A DNA stretch of 38,307 nucleotides from an uncultured Collinsella sp. (GCA_900545615.1 UQZM01000015.1:1-38307), one strand, 5' to 3'; positions 1 through 8,138 are shown, numbered from the stretch's first letter. The notes: generated by a model from the sequence alone, not told the origin. Made by a program: numbers and translations.

Positions 1-13
1 GCCTGGAGTCGCT

Positions 14-37
14 CAACAGTCCGTATTTCACCGCAAC
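14..37. repeat. Partial palindromic repeat (right arm only)
   Basis: This stretch matches the right arm of the inverted repeats at 1449-1513 and 37101-37163 (core AGTCCGTATTTCACCGCAAC). All three are followed by a similar ATGAGG flank. The left arm would lie before the window start, so only half is seen. The M24 peptidase gene sits between this copy and the next. Confidence 0.7.
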
Positions 38-90
38 TCATGAGGGTACGTATGGGATACCATGGTGGCACCCTAGCGAAAGGATGTTTC

Positions 91-1179
91 ATGGCACATA
101 TCGATGACCAGCGTGTGGCGCGCGTGCTCGATGTGCTCGAGGCTCAGCACCCCGGCTCACAGCTGCTCGTAAACGACCCGTGGTCGATCTATTACCTGAC
201 CGGTTTTTATGCCGATATGTTCGAGCGTTTTTGCGGCGTGCTGCTCGCGCGCGATGCAGAGCCGGTGATCCTGGTCAACGCACTGCATCAGCTACCCGAG
301 TACGACAATGCCCGTGTGGCCTACCACACCGATACCGATATCGTGGCCGACGCCATCGCGCGCGAAGTCGATCCGACCAAGCCACTCGGCATCGATACCG
401 TCATGCGCTCCGGCTTTTTGATGCCCCTCATGGAGCGTCATGCCGCAAGCGAGTTCTTCCTGGGCGACTTTGCCGTCACCGCCGCGCGCACCTACAAAGA
501 CGCTACCGAGCAAGAACTCATGCGCGTGTCCTCGGCCGCCAACGACGCCGTGATGGACGACGCGATCAAACTCGTTCACGAGGGCGTGACGGAGCGTGAG
601 GTCGCGGACCAGATGCTCGGCCTGTATCGCAAGCACGGCTGCGAAGGATTTAGCTTCCCGCCCATCGTGAGTTTTGGCGCCAATGCCGGTGATCCGCACC
701 ACGAGCCTGATGATACGGTGCTCAAGCGCGGCGACGTGGTGCTGTTAGACATCGGCGGACGCCGTCGCAACTACTGCTCGGACATGACGCGCACGTTCTT
801 TTGGGGCGAGCAGGACGAGGAGACCGCGCGCATCTACGACATCGTGCGCCGCGCCAACGAGGCCGCCGAGGCACTTATCGCACCCGGCGTTCGCATGTGC
901 GACCTGGACCGTGCCGCACGCGACGTGATTGAGGAAGCGGGCTACGGCAAGTACTTCACGCATCGCCTGGGTCACTCGATCGGCCTGCAGGACCACGAGC
1001 CGGGCGATGTCTCGCTCGTCAACGAGCAGGTTATCGAGCCGGGCATGACCTTCTCCATCGAACCGGGCATCTACCTCCCCGGCCGCACCGGAGTGCGCAT
1101 CGAGGACCTGGCCCTGGTCACCGAGACCGGCGTCGAGATCCTCAACAACTACCCCCACGACCCAGTCCGCCTGGACTAG
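91..1179 (+). CDS. M24 family metallopeptidase (Xaa-Pro aminopeptidase/dipeptidase type)
   Basis: Predicted cytoplasmic metallopeptidase of 362 aa that releases N-terminal residues from, or splits, proline-containing peptides. It has the creatinase/prolidase N-terminal domain followed by the pita-bread M24 catalytic domain. All five metal ligands are recognisable in order: Asp in LLDIGG, Asp in SDMTRTF, His in GHSIG, Glu in SIEPGIY and Glu in RIEDL. The frame is open upstream to position 40, but the ATG at 91 has an AAAGGA ribosome site about 8 bases before it and begins the typical N-terminus, so I chose it. The gene stands alone on the plus strand between palindromic repeats; an intrinsic terminator follows at 1258. 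Exact specificity (PepP versus PepQ) cannot be told from sequence. Confidence 0.9.
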   Translation: MAHIDDQRVARVLDVLEAQHPGSQLLVNDPWSIYYLTGFYADMFERFCGVLLARDAEPVILVNALHQLPEYDNARVAYHTDTDIVADAIAREVDPTKPLGIDTVMRSGFLMPLMERHAASEFFLGDFAVTAARTYKDATEQELMRVSSAANDAVMDDAIKLVHEGVTEREVADQMLGLYRKHGCEGFSFPPIVSFGANAGDPHHEPDDTVLKRGDVVLLDIGGRRRNYCSDMTRTFFWGEQDEETARIYDIVRRANEAAEALIAPGVRMCDLDRAARDVIEEAGYGKYFTHRLGHSIGLQDHEPGDVSLVNEQVIEPGMTFSIEPGIYLPGRTGVRIEDLALVTETGVEILNNYPHDPVRLD

Positions 1180-1182
1180 CCA

Positions 1183-1213
1183 ATGTGACAAAGGGACTGT
1201 CCCTTTGTCACAT
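1183..1213. repeat. 31-bp perfect palindrome, family A (copy 1)
   Basis: ATGTGACAAAGGGAC, a central T, then the exact reverse complement of the arm. It starts 3 bases after the peptidase stop. A second copy, identical except for the central base, is at 37582-37612. It would form a 15-bp hairpin in either strand's RNA. It looks like an interspersed REP-like element rather than a gene-specific site. Confidence 0.85.
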
Positions 1214-1227
1214 CCCGCTAACGCCGC

Positions 1228-1387
1228 GCCACGAAAACGGCCTATCTACTACGTTTAACCCGCATGGGCCGACCATGCGGGTCTTTTTTGAAAATCGGCA
1301 AGCCTTTTACCTGCGCTTTTGTTTTCGAAATTTGCGGCGTGGTCGAGGGTAACCGGTCAAACGTAGTAAATAGGCCCATTTCGTGGC
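1228..1387. repeat. ~160-bp element with 29-nt terminal inverted repeats
   Basis: The left end 1228-1256 (GCCACGAAA...TACTACGTTT) and the right end 1359-1387 are reverse complements at 26 of 29 positions. The terminator at 1258-1289 lies inside. It could be a MITE-like non-autonomous element or a large hairpin. No target-site duplication is obvious. Confidence 0.55.
1258..1289 (+). terminator. Intrinsic terminator after the M24 peptidase
   Basis: Stem ACCCGCATG / CATGCGGGT with a 7-nt loop, followed by C and six T residues on the plus strand. Confidence 0.8.
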
Positions 1388-1392
1388 AAGCA

Positions 1393-1440
1393 GGTCAACT
1401 CGGGGCACAGGGCAGCTAAAAAACCCGTCCCAAATTGACC
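1393..1440. repeat. Imperfect inverted repeat
   Basis: GGTCAACTCGGG at the left pairs with CCCAAATTGACC at the right (10 of 12), separated by about 24 nt. It is one of the palindromes stacked between the peptidase and folC. Confidence 0.4.
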
Positions 1441-1448
1441 GCTTTTGA

Positions 1449-1513
1449 GTTGAGGTGAGATACGGACTATTTAAGGCTTCTAGCCCAGAAAACAGTCCGT
1501 ATTTCACCGCAAC
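1449..1513. repeat. Palindromic repeat, family B (copy 2)
   Basis: The left arm 1449-1472 and right arm 1490-1513 are reverse complements at 21 of 24 positions around a 17-nt spacer. The right arm shares GTCCGTATTTCACCGCAAC with position 14-37 and, with one base changed, with 37141-37163. Confidence 0.75.
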
Positions 1514-1528
1514 TGATGAGGGGATGGG

Positions 1529-2872
1529 TTAGCGCAGCAGGCCGGCTACTTCGCCGGCTAGGGTTATGGTGCCGGCTGCTACGAAGGGCTCGTTGGCTGC
1601 ATCGAAGGCCGCGAGGGCCTCGGATACGCTGGGGTACACGCCCACGAGCTTGTCGGCATCAACGAGGGCGGCGAGCTCCTCTGCCGGCAGGGCGCGATCG
1701 GAATCGGTCTGGGTCACGACCACGCGGGGGAACGCCGGAACCAAAACGTCAACGATACCCGCCACGTCCTTGTCAGCCAGCGCAGCACACAGCAGCGTGG
1801 GGCGATTCTCTACGCACGGATCGATCTCATCCAGCGCGCTCACAAAGTTCTCGCAGCTCTGAGGGTTATGGCAGGCATCGATGAGCTTGAGCGGATCGGT
1901 CCCCAGCACATCAAAACGACCCGGCGTGGGACAACTCATAAGCGCTGCATTGAGCGCATCGTGATCGAGCTCACGACCCAGATACCCTTCACAAAGCATA
2001 ATCGCGCACGCGGCATTCTGCGGCTGATACGCCGGCTTGACCATACTCGAGGTATAGATTGCGCGCGACGTAGTGCAGCTAAACTCCACCGTATCGCCCA
2101 CATGCGCCGGCACCTTGGTCGTGGCATGGTTCACCACGAGCGGCACAACGCCGCACTCGCGACAACGTGCATCCATCACGCGCTGAACACTCGCCTCATG
2201 CGTACCCTCGCCCAAAACAACCAAACGCCCAGGCTTAATAACCGCAGCCTTCTCCCCCGCAATAGCCTCAAGCGTATCGCCAAGGACCTTCATATGGTCG
2301 AGTCCGATGCCCGTAATGGCAACGGCAACGGGATCAGTCGCACTCGTAGCGTCCCAACGTCCACCCATGCCGACCTCGAGCACGGCCACGTCCACGCAAG
2401 CCTCGGCAAACATGGTCAGTCCAGCCACGGACAAAAGATCGAAGGGCGTAATAGCACGGAGCTCCTTGCCTGCCGCCTCACGACGCGCGTTGAGACGACG
2501 ACCCGCCTCATACGCCGCGGAGACACCGTGGGCAAAAACCTCGTCCGAGACGACCTTTCCGTCAATCTCCATACGCTCGGGATAGCGCACGAGGTGCGGC
2601 GATGTAAAGAGTGCCGTCTTAAGGCCCTCACCACGCAAAATGGCAGCCGAGAACCGCGTCGTCGAGGTCTTTCCATTAGTTCCGGCGATCTGGACGCAAT
2701 CATAAAACTCGTCAGGACGACCAAGCTCATCGAGCATCTCGACAACAGTCTCGAGCAACGGCGTAGAATAACGCGCAATCTTGCCCGTATCGGCCGCAAG
2801 CGCAACAGCCTCATCAAAAGAAAGCTCCGGAACCTCAAACGGCACCGAATATAACCCAGAACGCTTCGCCAT
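1529..2872 (-). CDS. folC: Bifunctional folylpolyglutamate synthase / dihydrofolate synthase
   Basis: Predicted cytosolic ATP-dependent ligase of 447 aa in the Mur ligase superfamily. It adds glutamate to dihydropteroate and/or to tetrahydrofolates. The P-loop GTNGKTS is at residues 64-70, followed by the TSPHLV segment, the LDHMKVLGDTLEAIAGEKA region of the central domain, and a C-terminal glutamate-ligase domain with DACHNPQS. A TTG two codons upstream is possible, but the ATG at 2872 is spaced 9 nt from GAGGGG, so I chose the ATG. The gene follows valS on the same strand. Only ~26 nt separate its start from an intrinsic terminator (2898-2924), itself preceded by a structured RNA, so expression probably depends on terminator read-through. 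Family assignment is secure; I cannot tell whether both activities are retained. Confidence 0.92.
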   Translation of the reverse strand: MAKRSGLYSVPFEVPELSFDEAVALAADTGKIARYSTPLLETVVEMLDELGRPDEFYDCVQIAGTNGKTSTTRFSAAILRGEGLKTALFTSPHLVRYPERMEIDGKVVSDEVFAHGVSAAYEAGRRLNARREAAGKELRAITPFDLLSVAGLTMFAEACVDVAVLEVGMGGRWDATSATDPVAVAITGIGLDHMKVLGDTLEAIAGEKAAVIKPGRLVVLGEGTHEASVQRVMDARCRECGVVPLVVNHATTKVPAHVGDTVEFSCTTSRAIYTSSMVKPAYQPQNAACAIMLCEGYLGRELDHDALNAALMSCPTPGRFDVLGTDPLKLIDACHNPQSCENFVSALDEIDPCVENRPTLLCAALADKDVAGIVDVLVPAFPRVVVTQTDSDRALPAEELAALVDADKLVGVYPSVSEALAAFDAANEPFVAAGTITLAGEVAGLLR

Positions 2873-2890
2873 AACCAAAGTCCCCTCAAC

Positions 2891-2924
2891 ATAAAAAGAG
2901 GCCCGTAATCAACAACGAGCCCCT
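2891..2924 (-). terminator. Intrinsic terminator / attenuator upstream of folC
   Basis: On the minus strand GAGGGGCTCGT pairs with ACGGGCCTC (9 pairs, one wobble, 2-nt bulge) around an 8-nt loop, followed by five U residues. It ends about 20 nt before the folC start codon, too close for an independent folC promoter downstream. That position suggests attenuation rather than simple termination of valS. Confidence 0.65.
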
Positions 2925-2944
2925 CCCATTCAAAATATCAGCCA

Positions 2945-3140
2945 AACACCGCTTTGCAGCGAGATCAAGGCCACAACCCAGTGGCCCTACCGGGCAGGCA
3001 GCGGACGCCCCCGTAACCGCTGTGGGAGCGGTTTGGGGCTTTGCTCGATACAAGTTCCGCACGAGCCGAAGGCCACTTAATGTGGCCTTCGTGCGAGCAG
3101 GACTGTTCGCAGTAGCGAGCAATGCCCCAAACCGCGCCCC
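2945..3140 (-). ncRNA. Candidate structured RNA between valS and folC (possible cis-regulator)
   Basis: Read on the minus strand, about 196 nt form several consistent helices. The outer stem pairs 3116-3140 with 3024-3047 (22 of 24, containing CGGTTTGGGG). Inside it is an asymmetric internal loop and an apical hairpin CGCACGAAGGCCAC / GTGGCCT..TCGTGCG (3058-3095). Downstream come CAGCGG/CCGCTG (2999-3022), GGCCAC/GTGGCC (2969-2986) and CGCT-GCAA-AGCG with a GNRA loop (2950-2961), then the terminator at 2898-2924. The rod with a central bubble resembles 6S RNA in outline but is short. The terminator and folC context suggest a riboswitch-like leader. A mobile palindromic element is the main alternative. 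I recognise no known class. Confidence 0.45.
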
Positions 3141-3150
3141 CCAGTAACGC

Positions 3151-5847
3151 CTACGAGAAGTCAGCAACCTGTGCAGTCAGCGCCGCCAGGATCTCCTTGA
3201 GCTCAGCTGCACGGTCCCTCTTCTTCTGGACCACCGCAGGCGCAGCCTTGGCCACAAAGCCCTCATTGGCCAGCGTCTTCTCGCAGCCGGCGAGCTCCTT
3301 CTGAGCCGCGGCGATCTCCTTTTCCAGGCGCGCCTTCTCGGCCGAAAGGTCAACCTTGCCCTCCAACACCACAAAAGCCTCGACGCCGCTGTCGACCACG
3401 GCAATGCTCGCGGCCGGCTTCTCAACGTCGGTACCCATGACCAGCGACGCGGTATTGGCCAGCGGCTCAATCGTGGAGCGCAGGCTCTCGAGCTTCTCGA
3501 TGTCCTCGGCACCGGCACGCACGACCACGTCGAGCTCGGCCTTGGGGCTCAGACGGTAGCGCGAACGCGTGGCGCGGGCGGCGGACACGACGGTGCGGCA
3601 CAGCTCAAACGCGCGCTCGGCGTCCTCGTCCACGTACTTGGCGTAGTCGGCGGGCTCGGGCCACTTGGCGATCATGAGCGCCTCGGCGCGGTCCACGTTG
3701 CCCTCGGCGTCCAGGTCGAGCACGCTCGTGGGCATGTTGTCCCAGATCTCCTCGGTGACAAACGGCATAAGCGGGTGCATCAGGCGAATGGAGGTATCGA
3801 GCACAAAGATCAGGTTGCGCTGAGCCTGCAGACGGCCCTCGCCCTTCAGGCGGGCCTTGGTGACCTCGACGTACCAGTCGCACACCTCATTCCAGAAAAA
3901 CTGCTGCACGCCGCGGGCCATGTCGCCAAAGGTGTAGTTCTCGATACCCTCGGTGACCATCTTGACGGCCTTGGACAGGCGGCTGAACATCCAGGCGTCG
4001 GCCGGCGTCTCCACGACGGGCTCGCCGGGCGTGTAGCCCTCCATGTTCATGAGCAGGAAGCGGCTGGCGTTCCAGATCTTGGTCACAAACGACTTGGCCT
4101 GCTCGGTACGCGGGCTGTCGATAAGCTTCTTGGTCTTCTTGTCGATGTTCGCGTCGAACTTGACGTCCTGGTTGTTAGTGCACAGCGTGAGCAGGTTGAA
4201 GCGCATGGCGTCGGCGCCGTACATGCCGATGAGGTCCATGGGGTCAACGCCGTTGCCCTTGGACTTGGACATGCGGCTGCCGTCCTTGGCAAGAATCGTC
4301 GGGTAGATGACGACGTCCTTAAACGGTACCTCGTCCAGGAAGTACAGCGAGCTCATGACCATGCGGGCGACCCACAGCGCGATGATGTCGCGCGCGGTGA
4401 CGAGCGCGGTCGTGGGGTGATGGCCCTCGAGCAGCTCGGGCTTTTGCGGCCAGCCCTGCGTGGCGAAGGTCCACAGCTGCGAGCTAAACCACGTGTCCAG
4501 CACGTTCTCGTCCTGATGCACGTGATGGCCGCCACACTTGGGGCACACGTCGGTGTCCTCGGTCAGGGCGTCCTCCCAGCCACAGTCCTCGCAGTAGAAC
4601 ACGGGAATGCGGTGGCCCCACCACAGCTGACGGCTGATGCACCAGTCCTTAAGGTTCTCCATCCAGGTGGTGTAGGTCTGCGTCCAGCGCGCGGGGTGGA
4701 AGGTGACCTTGCCGGAGTTGACGGCGTCGAGCGCCGGCCCCTTGAGCTTGTCGACGGCCACAAACCACTGCTCAGACAGCCACGGCTCAAGCGCGGCGTC
4801 GCAGCGGTAGCAGTGCATGACGGAGTGGTCGTGCTCCTCGACGTGATCGAGCAGGTCGTGCTCCTCGAACCACTTGATGACGGCCTCGCGGCACTCGTCG
4901 CGGTTCATGCCAGTAAACTCGCCATAGCCCTCGACGACCACCGCGTGCTCGTCGAAGATGTTGATCTGCGGCAGGTCGTGAGCCTGACCCATGGCGTAAT
5001 CGTTGGGGTCGTGGGCTGGGGTGACCTTAACGAAGCCGGAACCAAAGTTGGCGTCGACATGCCAATCCTCAAAGATAGGGATCTCGCGGTCGACGATGGG
5101 AAGCTTGACGGTCTTACCCACAAAGGCGGCCTTCTCGGGGTCCTTCGGGGAAACGGCGACGCCCGTGTCGCCGAGCATGGTCTCGGGGCGCGTGGTGGCG
5201 ACGACGATGTAGTCCTGGCCGTTGACCGGCTCGGTCAGCGGGTAGCGCAGGTGCCACAGGTGGCCCTTCTCGTCCTTATATTCAGCCTCGTCGTCCGAGA
5301 TAGCGGTGGTGCAGTTGGGGCACCAGTTGACGATGCGCTTGCCGCGATAGATCAGGCCATCGTGGTACCAGTCGCAGAAGACCTTGCGCACGGCCCGGGC
5401 ATAGTCCTCGTCCATGGTGAAGCGCTCGTTATCGAAGTCGACGGAGCAGCCCATGCGCTTGATCTGCTCGACGATGATGCCGCCGTACTCATGGGTCCAG
5501 TCCCAGCAGGCGTCGACAAACTTGTCGCGACCGATCTCCAGGCGGCTAATGCCCTCACTCTTGAGCTTCTTGTCGACCTTGGTCTGCGTGGCGATACCGG
5601 CGTGGTCGGTGCCGAGCACCCAGCGTGTGGACTTGCCGCGCATGCGGGCCATACGGATGATGGCGTCCTGGATGGAGTCGTCGGTGGCGTGACCCATGTG
5701 GAGCTTGCCGGTCACGTTGGGAGGCGGAATGGTGACGGTGCAATCGCCCACGCCCTCACGGCGCTTATAGTAGCCACCGTCAAGCCACTTCTGCAGGATC
5801 GCCGGCTCGTTGGTCGACGGATCGTAGTTCTTGGGCATTTCTTCCAT
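3151..5847 (-). CDS. valS: Valine--tRNA ligase
   Basis: Predicted class Ia aminoacyl-tRNA synthetase of 898 aa that charges tRNA-Val in the cytosol. The HIGH motif is HMGH at residues 50-53. The CP1 editing domain carries VVATTRPETMLGDT and TPAHDPNDY. The KMSKS motif is RMSKS at 525-529. Two CxxC pairs (CEDCG near 420 and CPKCG near 435) could bind zinc. The last ~70 residues form the charged coiled coil typical of ValRS. The ATG at 5847 follows GGGAGA at 5-6 nt; a second Met three codons in is also possible. A long hairpin (5868-5907) lies in the 5' leader. No T-box motif is visible. Length and motifs fit the family fully. Confidence 0.97.
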   Translation of the reverse strand: MEEMPKNYDPSTNEPAILQKWLDGGYYKRREGVGDCTVTIPPPNVTGKLHMGHATDDSIQDAIIRMARMRGKSTRWVLGTDHAGIATQTKVDKKLKSEGISRLEIGRDKFVDACWDWTHEYGGIIVEQIKRMGCSVDFDNERFTMDEDYARAVRKVFCDWYHDGLIYRGKRIVNWCPNCTTAISDDEAEYKDEKGHLWHLRYPLTEPVNGQDYIVVATTRPETMLGDTGVAVSPKDPEKAAFVGKTVKLPIVDREIPIFEDWHVDANFGSGFVKVTPAHDPNDYAMGQAHDLPQINIFDEHAVVVEGYGEFTGMNRDECREAVIKWFEEHDLLDHVEEHDHSVMHCYRCDAALEPWLSEQWFVAVDKLKGPALDAVNSGKVTFHPARWTQTYTTWMENLKDWCISRQLWWGHRIPVFYCEDCGWEDALTEDTDVCPKCGGHHVHQDENVLDTWFSSQLWTFATQGWPQKPELLEGHHPTTALVTARDIIALWVARMVMSSLYFLDEVPFKDVVIYPTILAKDGSRMSKSKGNGVDPMDLIGMYGADAMRFNLLTLCTNNQDVKFDANIDKKTKKLIDSPRTEQAKSFVTKIWNASRFLLMNMEGYTPGEPVVETPADAWMFSRLSKAVKMVTEGIENYTFGDMARGVQQFFWNEVCDWYVEVTKARLKGEGRLQAQRNLIFVLDTSIRLMHPLMPFVTEEIWDNMPTSVLDLDAEGNVDRAEALMIAKWPEPADYAKYVDEDAERAFELCRTVVSAARATRSRYRLSPKAELDVVVRAGAEDIEKLESLRSTIEPLANTASLVMGTDVEKPAASIAVVDSGVEAFVVLEGKVDLSAEKARLEKEIAAAQKELAGCEKTLANEGFVAKAAPAVVQKKRDRAAELKEILAALTAQVADFS

Positions 5848-5867
5848 ATATCTCTCCCTGTTCCGCC

Positions 5868-5907
5868 GGGGAGGAATGTAGGCCCGCCAGGGTCTGCATT
5901 CCTCCCC
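5868..5907 (-). promoter_or_regulatory. Long hairpin in the valS 5' leader
   Basis: GGGGAGGAATG (5868-5878) pairs perfectly with CATTCCTCCCC (5897-5907). After a one-base T/G mismatch the stem continues with six more pairs (one wobble) up to a GCCA loop. It has no following U-run, so it is not a terminator, and it sits about 20 nt before the valS start codon. Confidence 0.5.
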
Positions 5908-5928
5908 TTAGGTATCGATTACTTCAGT

Positions 5929-5957
5929 CTGATATGACTTCGCTGAGGCTTAAACAA
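5929..5957 (-). promoter_or_regulatory. valS: Putative valS promoter
   Basis: TTGTTT, a 17-nt spacer, then TATCAG on the minus strand, about 80 nt upstream of the valS ATG. The spacing is ideal but the -10 is a weak match. Confidence 0.35.
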
Positions 5958-6001
5958 ACACACAGAATAACACAGGTAGTTGGGGTTATTGCGTATATAT
6001 A

Positions 6002-6037
6002 AAATAGCCTCCGGCCGCGAGTGGTCGGAGGCTATTT
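6002..6037. terminator. Intrinsic terminator after clpX (bidirectional shape)
   Basis: AAATAGCCTCCG / CGGAGGCTATTT forms a 12-bp stem just downstream of the clpX stop. On the minus strand the 3' arm ends in ATTTTATATAT. Confidence 0.75.
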
Positions 6038-6057
6038 GCAAACACGTTTGGGCTGGT

Positions 6058-7470
6058 TTACGCGTAGATGCGCTGGGGCTGCTCTTCGCCCTTGACGGCG
6101 GCCTCGGTTACGACGACCTTGGCAACGCCCTCCTCGCTGGGGAGGTCGAACATCGTCTGCTGCAGCACGTCCTCGCAGATGGCACGCAGGCCGCGGGCGC
6201 CGGTCTTGCGGGCAAGTGCCATGCGGGCGATCTCGTGCAGAGCCGCGTCCTCAAACTCAAGCTCAACGTCCTCGAGCTGGAACATCTTGCGGTACTGACG
6301 CACCACAGCGTTCTTGGGCTCGGTCAGGATCGACACCAGATCGTCCTCGTCGAGCGCCTGCGTCTGGGTGACGACGGGCGTACGGCCCACGAACTCGGGG
6401 ATCATGCCAAAGGCGTTGAGGTCCTGCGGGAGCACCTGGCGCAGCAGGTCGTTCTCGTCGACCGAGGTGGGGCCGGCGATCTCAGAGTTAAAGCCCACGC
6501 CCTTGTTGCCCACGCGATCAGCAATGATCTTATCCAGGCCCACAAAGGCACCGCCGCAGATAAACAGGATGTTCGTCGTGTCGATCTGCAGCAGCTCCTG
6601 CTGGGGATGCTTGCGGCCGCCGGTGGGCGGAACGCTGGCCACCGTGCCCTCAAGAATCTTAAGCAGTGCCTGCTGAACGCCCTCGCCCGAAACATCTCGG
6701 GTGATGGAGAGGTTCTCGGCCTTGCGGGCGATCTTGTCGATCTCGTCGACGTAGATGATGCCCACCTGTGCACGCTCAATGTCGCCATCGGCCGCGTTGA
6801 TGAGCTTGAGCAGGATGTTCTCCACGTCCTCGCCAACGTAACCAGCCTCGGTGAGCGCAGTAGCGTCAGCGATGGCAAACGGCACCTCGAGGATGCGCGC
6901 GAGCGTCTGGGCCAGCAGCGTCTTACCGGTACCGGTGGGGCCGAGCAGCAAGATGTTGGACTTGGCGAGCTCCACCTCATCTATGTCATCGTCAAACTGG
7001 CCGCCCATACCCGAGGCCTCGTCAAAGGCGGACACCGCGGCGCCGCCCTCGATCACGCGGCGATAGTGGTTGTACACGGCCACCGACATGGCGCGCTTGG
7101 CGTCCTCCTGACCCATAACATAGGCCGAAAGCTCGTCATAGATCTCGTGCGGCGTCGGCACGTGCGTGATGACCTGACGGTCGTCCTCAAGCTCAAAGCC
7201 CTCGGTCTCGGGGTCCACAGCGGGCTGGGATGCAGCCTGGCCGTGGTCGTTGAGGAAGCCTGGCAGCTTGCCGTTGCGGGCAGCGTCCATAAAGTCCGAA
7301 GCCAGCGACTCCTCCAGAATCTCGGAGCAGGCGGCAACGCACTCGTCACAGATAAAGATGTTGGTCGGACCCTTTACAAGGCGGCGAACCTGCCCCTGCT
7401 CTTTTCCGCAGAAGGAGCAGCGGATGGGGTTGCCGTTCTCGTCAAAGTTGTCCTGCATGTTACCGGCCAT
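6058..7470 (-). CDS. clpX: ATP-dependent Clp protease ATP-binding subunit ClpX
   Basis: Predicted hexameric AAA+ unfoldase (470 aa) that feeds substrates to ClpP. The N-terminal zinc-binding domain has C18, C21, C41 and C44. Walker A is GPTGTGKT and Walker B is IIYVDEIDKI. The substrate pore loop GYVGED and a GVGF ClpP-docking region are present. The start at 7470 lies one base after the clpP stop, with AAGGACG in the clpP end as ribosome site, so the pair is translationally linked. The order tig-clpP-clpX is the classical bacterial arrangement and implies co-expression. All family landmarks are intact. Confidence 0.97.
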   Translation of the reverse strand: MAGNMQDNFDENGNPIRCSFCGKEQGQVRRLVKGPTNIFICDECVAACSEILEESLASDFMDAARNGKLPGFLNDHGQAASQPAVDPETEGFELEDDRQVITHVPTPHEIYDELSAYVMGQEDAKRAMSVAVYNHYRRVIEGGAAVSAFDEASGMGGQFDDDIDEVELAKSNILLLGPTGTGKTLLAQTLARILEVPFAIADATALTEAGYVGEDVENILLKLINAADGDIERAQVGIIYVDEIDKIARKAENLSITRDVSGEGVQQALLKILEGTVASVPPTGGRKHPQQELLQIDTTNILFICGGAFVGLDKIIADRVGNKGVGFNSEIAGPTSVDENDLLRQVLPQDLNAFGMIPEFVGRTPVVTQTQALDEDDLVSILTEPKNAVVRQYRKMFQLEDVELEFEDAALHEIARMALARKTGARGLRAICEDVLQQTMFDLPSEEGVAKVVVTEAAVKGEEQPQRIYA

Positions 7471-7471
7471 C

Positions 7472-8092
7472 CTAGGCGTCCTTCGCGGCGAGGTCGCGCG
7501 AGGTGACGATACGGTCGATCAGGCCGTAGTCGAGGGCCTCGGCAGCGGTCAGGTAGTTGTCGCGCTCGGTGTCGGCCTGGACCTTCTCGATAGGCTGGCC
7601 CGAGGCATCGGACAGGATCTGGTTGAGCTCGCGACGGGTCTTCTTGATCTCCTCGGCCACGATCTCGATCTCGGTCTGTTGACCCTGGGCACCGCCGCTG
7701 GGTTGGTGAATCATGACCTTGGAGTGCGGCAGGCAGAAGCGCTTGCCCTTAGCGCCGGCCGAAAGCAGCACGGCGGCCATGGATGCAGCCATACCGACGC
7801 AGATGGTGGAGACCTGCGGCTTGATGAAGTTCATGGTGTCCAGAATCGCCAGGCCGGAGTAGACCTCGCCACCGGGCGAATTGATGTAGAGCGAGATATC
7901 CTTCTCGGCATCCTGGCTCTCAAGATGCAGCAGCTGGGCAACGACCAGGTTGGCGCTGACGGAGTTGATCTCCTCGCCCAAGAAGATGATGCGGTCGTTG
8001 AGCAGGCGCGAATAGATATCGTAGCTGCGCTCGCCGCGCGGCGTCTGCTCGATAACGTATGGCACGAGTGCGGAATCGAACTTAGCGATCAT
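7472..8092 (-). CDS. clpP: ATP-dependent Clp protease proteolytic subunit ClpP
   Basis: Predicted serine peptidase of the tetradecameric Clp chamber (206 aa). The catalytic triad is readable: Ser104 in GMAASMA, His129 in MIHQP and Asp178 in ERDNY. The frame runs further upstream with ATGs at 8104 and 8098. I chose 8092 because GGAG is 6 nt before it and the resulting N-terminus (SALVPYVIEQT after a short lead) matches ClpP. Downstream clpX is one base away. Upstream, tig and a strong hairpin (8139-8179) separate the two genes, which may set differential expression within the operon. Confidence 0.95.
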   Translation of the reverse strand: MIAKFDSALVPYVIEQTPRGERSYDIYSRLLNDRIIFLGEEINSVSANLVVAQLLHLESQDAEKDISLYINSPGGEVYSGLAILDTMNFIKPQVSTICVGMAASMAAVLLSAGAKGKRFCLPHSKVMIHQPSGGAQGQQTEIEIVAEEIKKTRRELNQILSDASGQPIEKVQADTERDNYLTAAEALDYGLIDRIVTSRDLAAKDA

Positions 8093-8138
8093 ACGCATCT
8101 CCATTTCTCTCTTGCGGACCAAATTGGTTCTAGATAAA

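Larger units (their letters stand above)
1180..1528. other. Gene-free interval filled with stacked inverted repeats
   Basis: About 350 bp between the M24 peptidase and the 3' end of folC. It holds, in order: the 31-bp palindrome, a ~160-bp element with 29-nt inverted ends that encloses an intrinsic terminator, a third imperfect inverted repeat (1393-1440) and a family B palindrome (1449-1513). No convincing gene is present. A 66-codon minus-strand frame (1307-1507) only crosses the repeats. Confidence 0.7.

Noticed and set aside
1307..1507. A 66-codon minus-strand frame between the peptidase and folC
   Set aside because: It is made entirely of the inverted repeats and has no ribosome site or recognisable family.
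2886..3167. A 93-codon minus-strand frame between valS and folC
   Set aside because: It spans the palindromic RNA and terminator; the sequence is better explained by RNA pairing than by coding.
3775..5937. A 720-codon plus-strand open frame antisense to valS
   Set aside because: valS is complete on the minus strand. The antisense product shows no motif and arises from codon bias.
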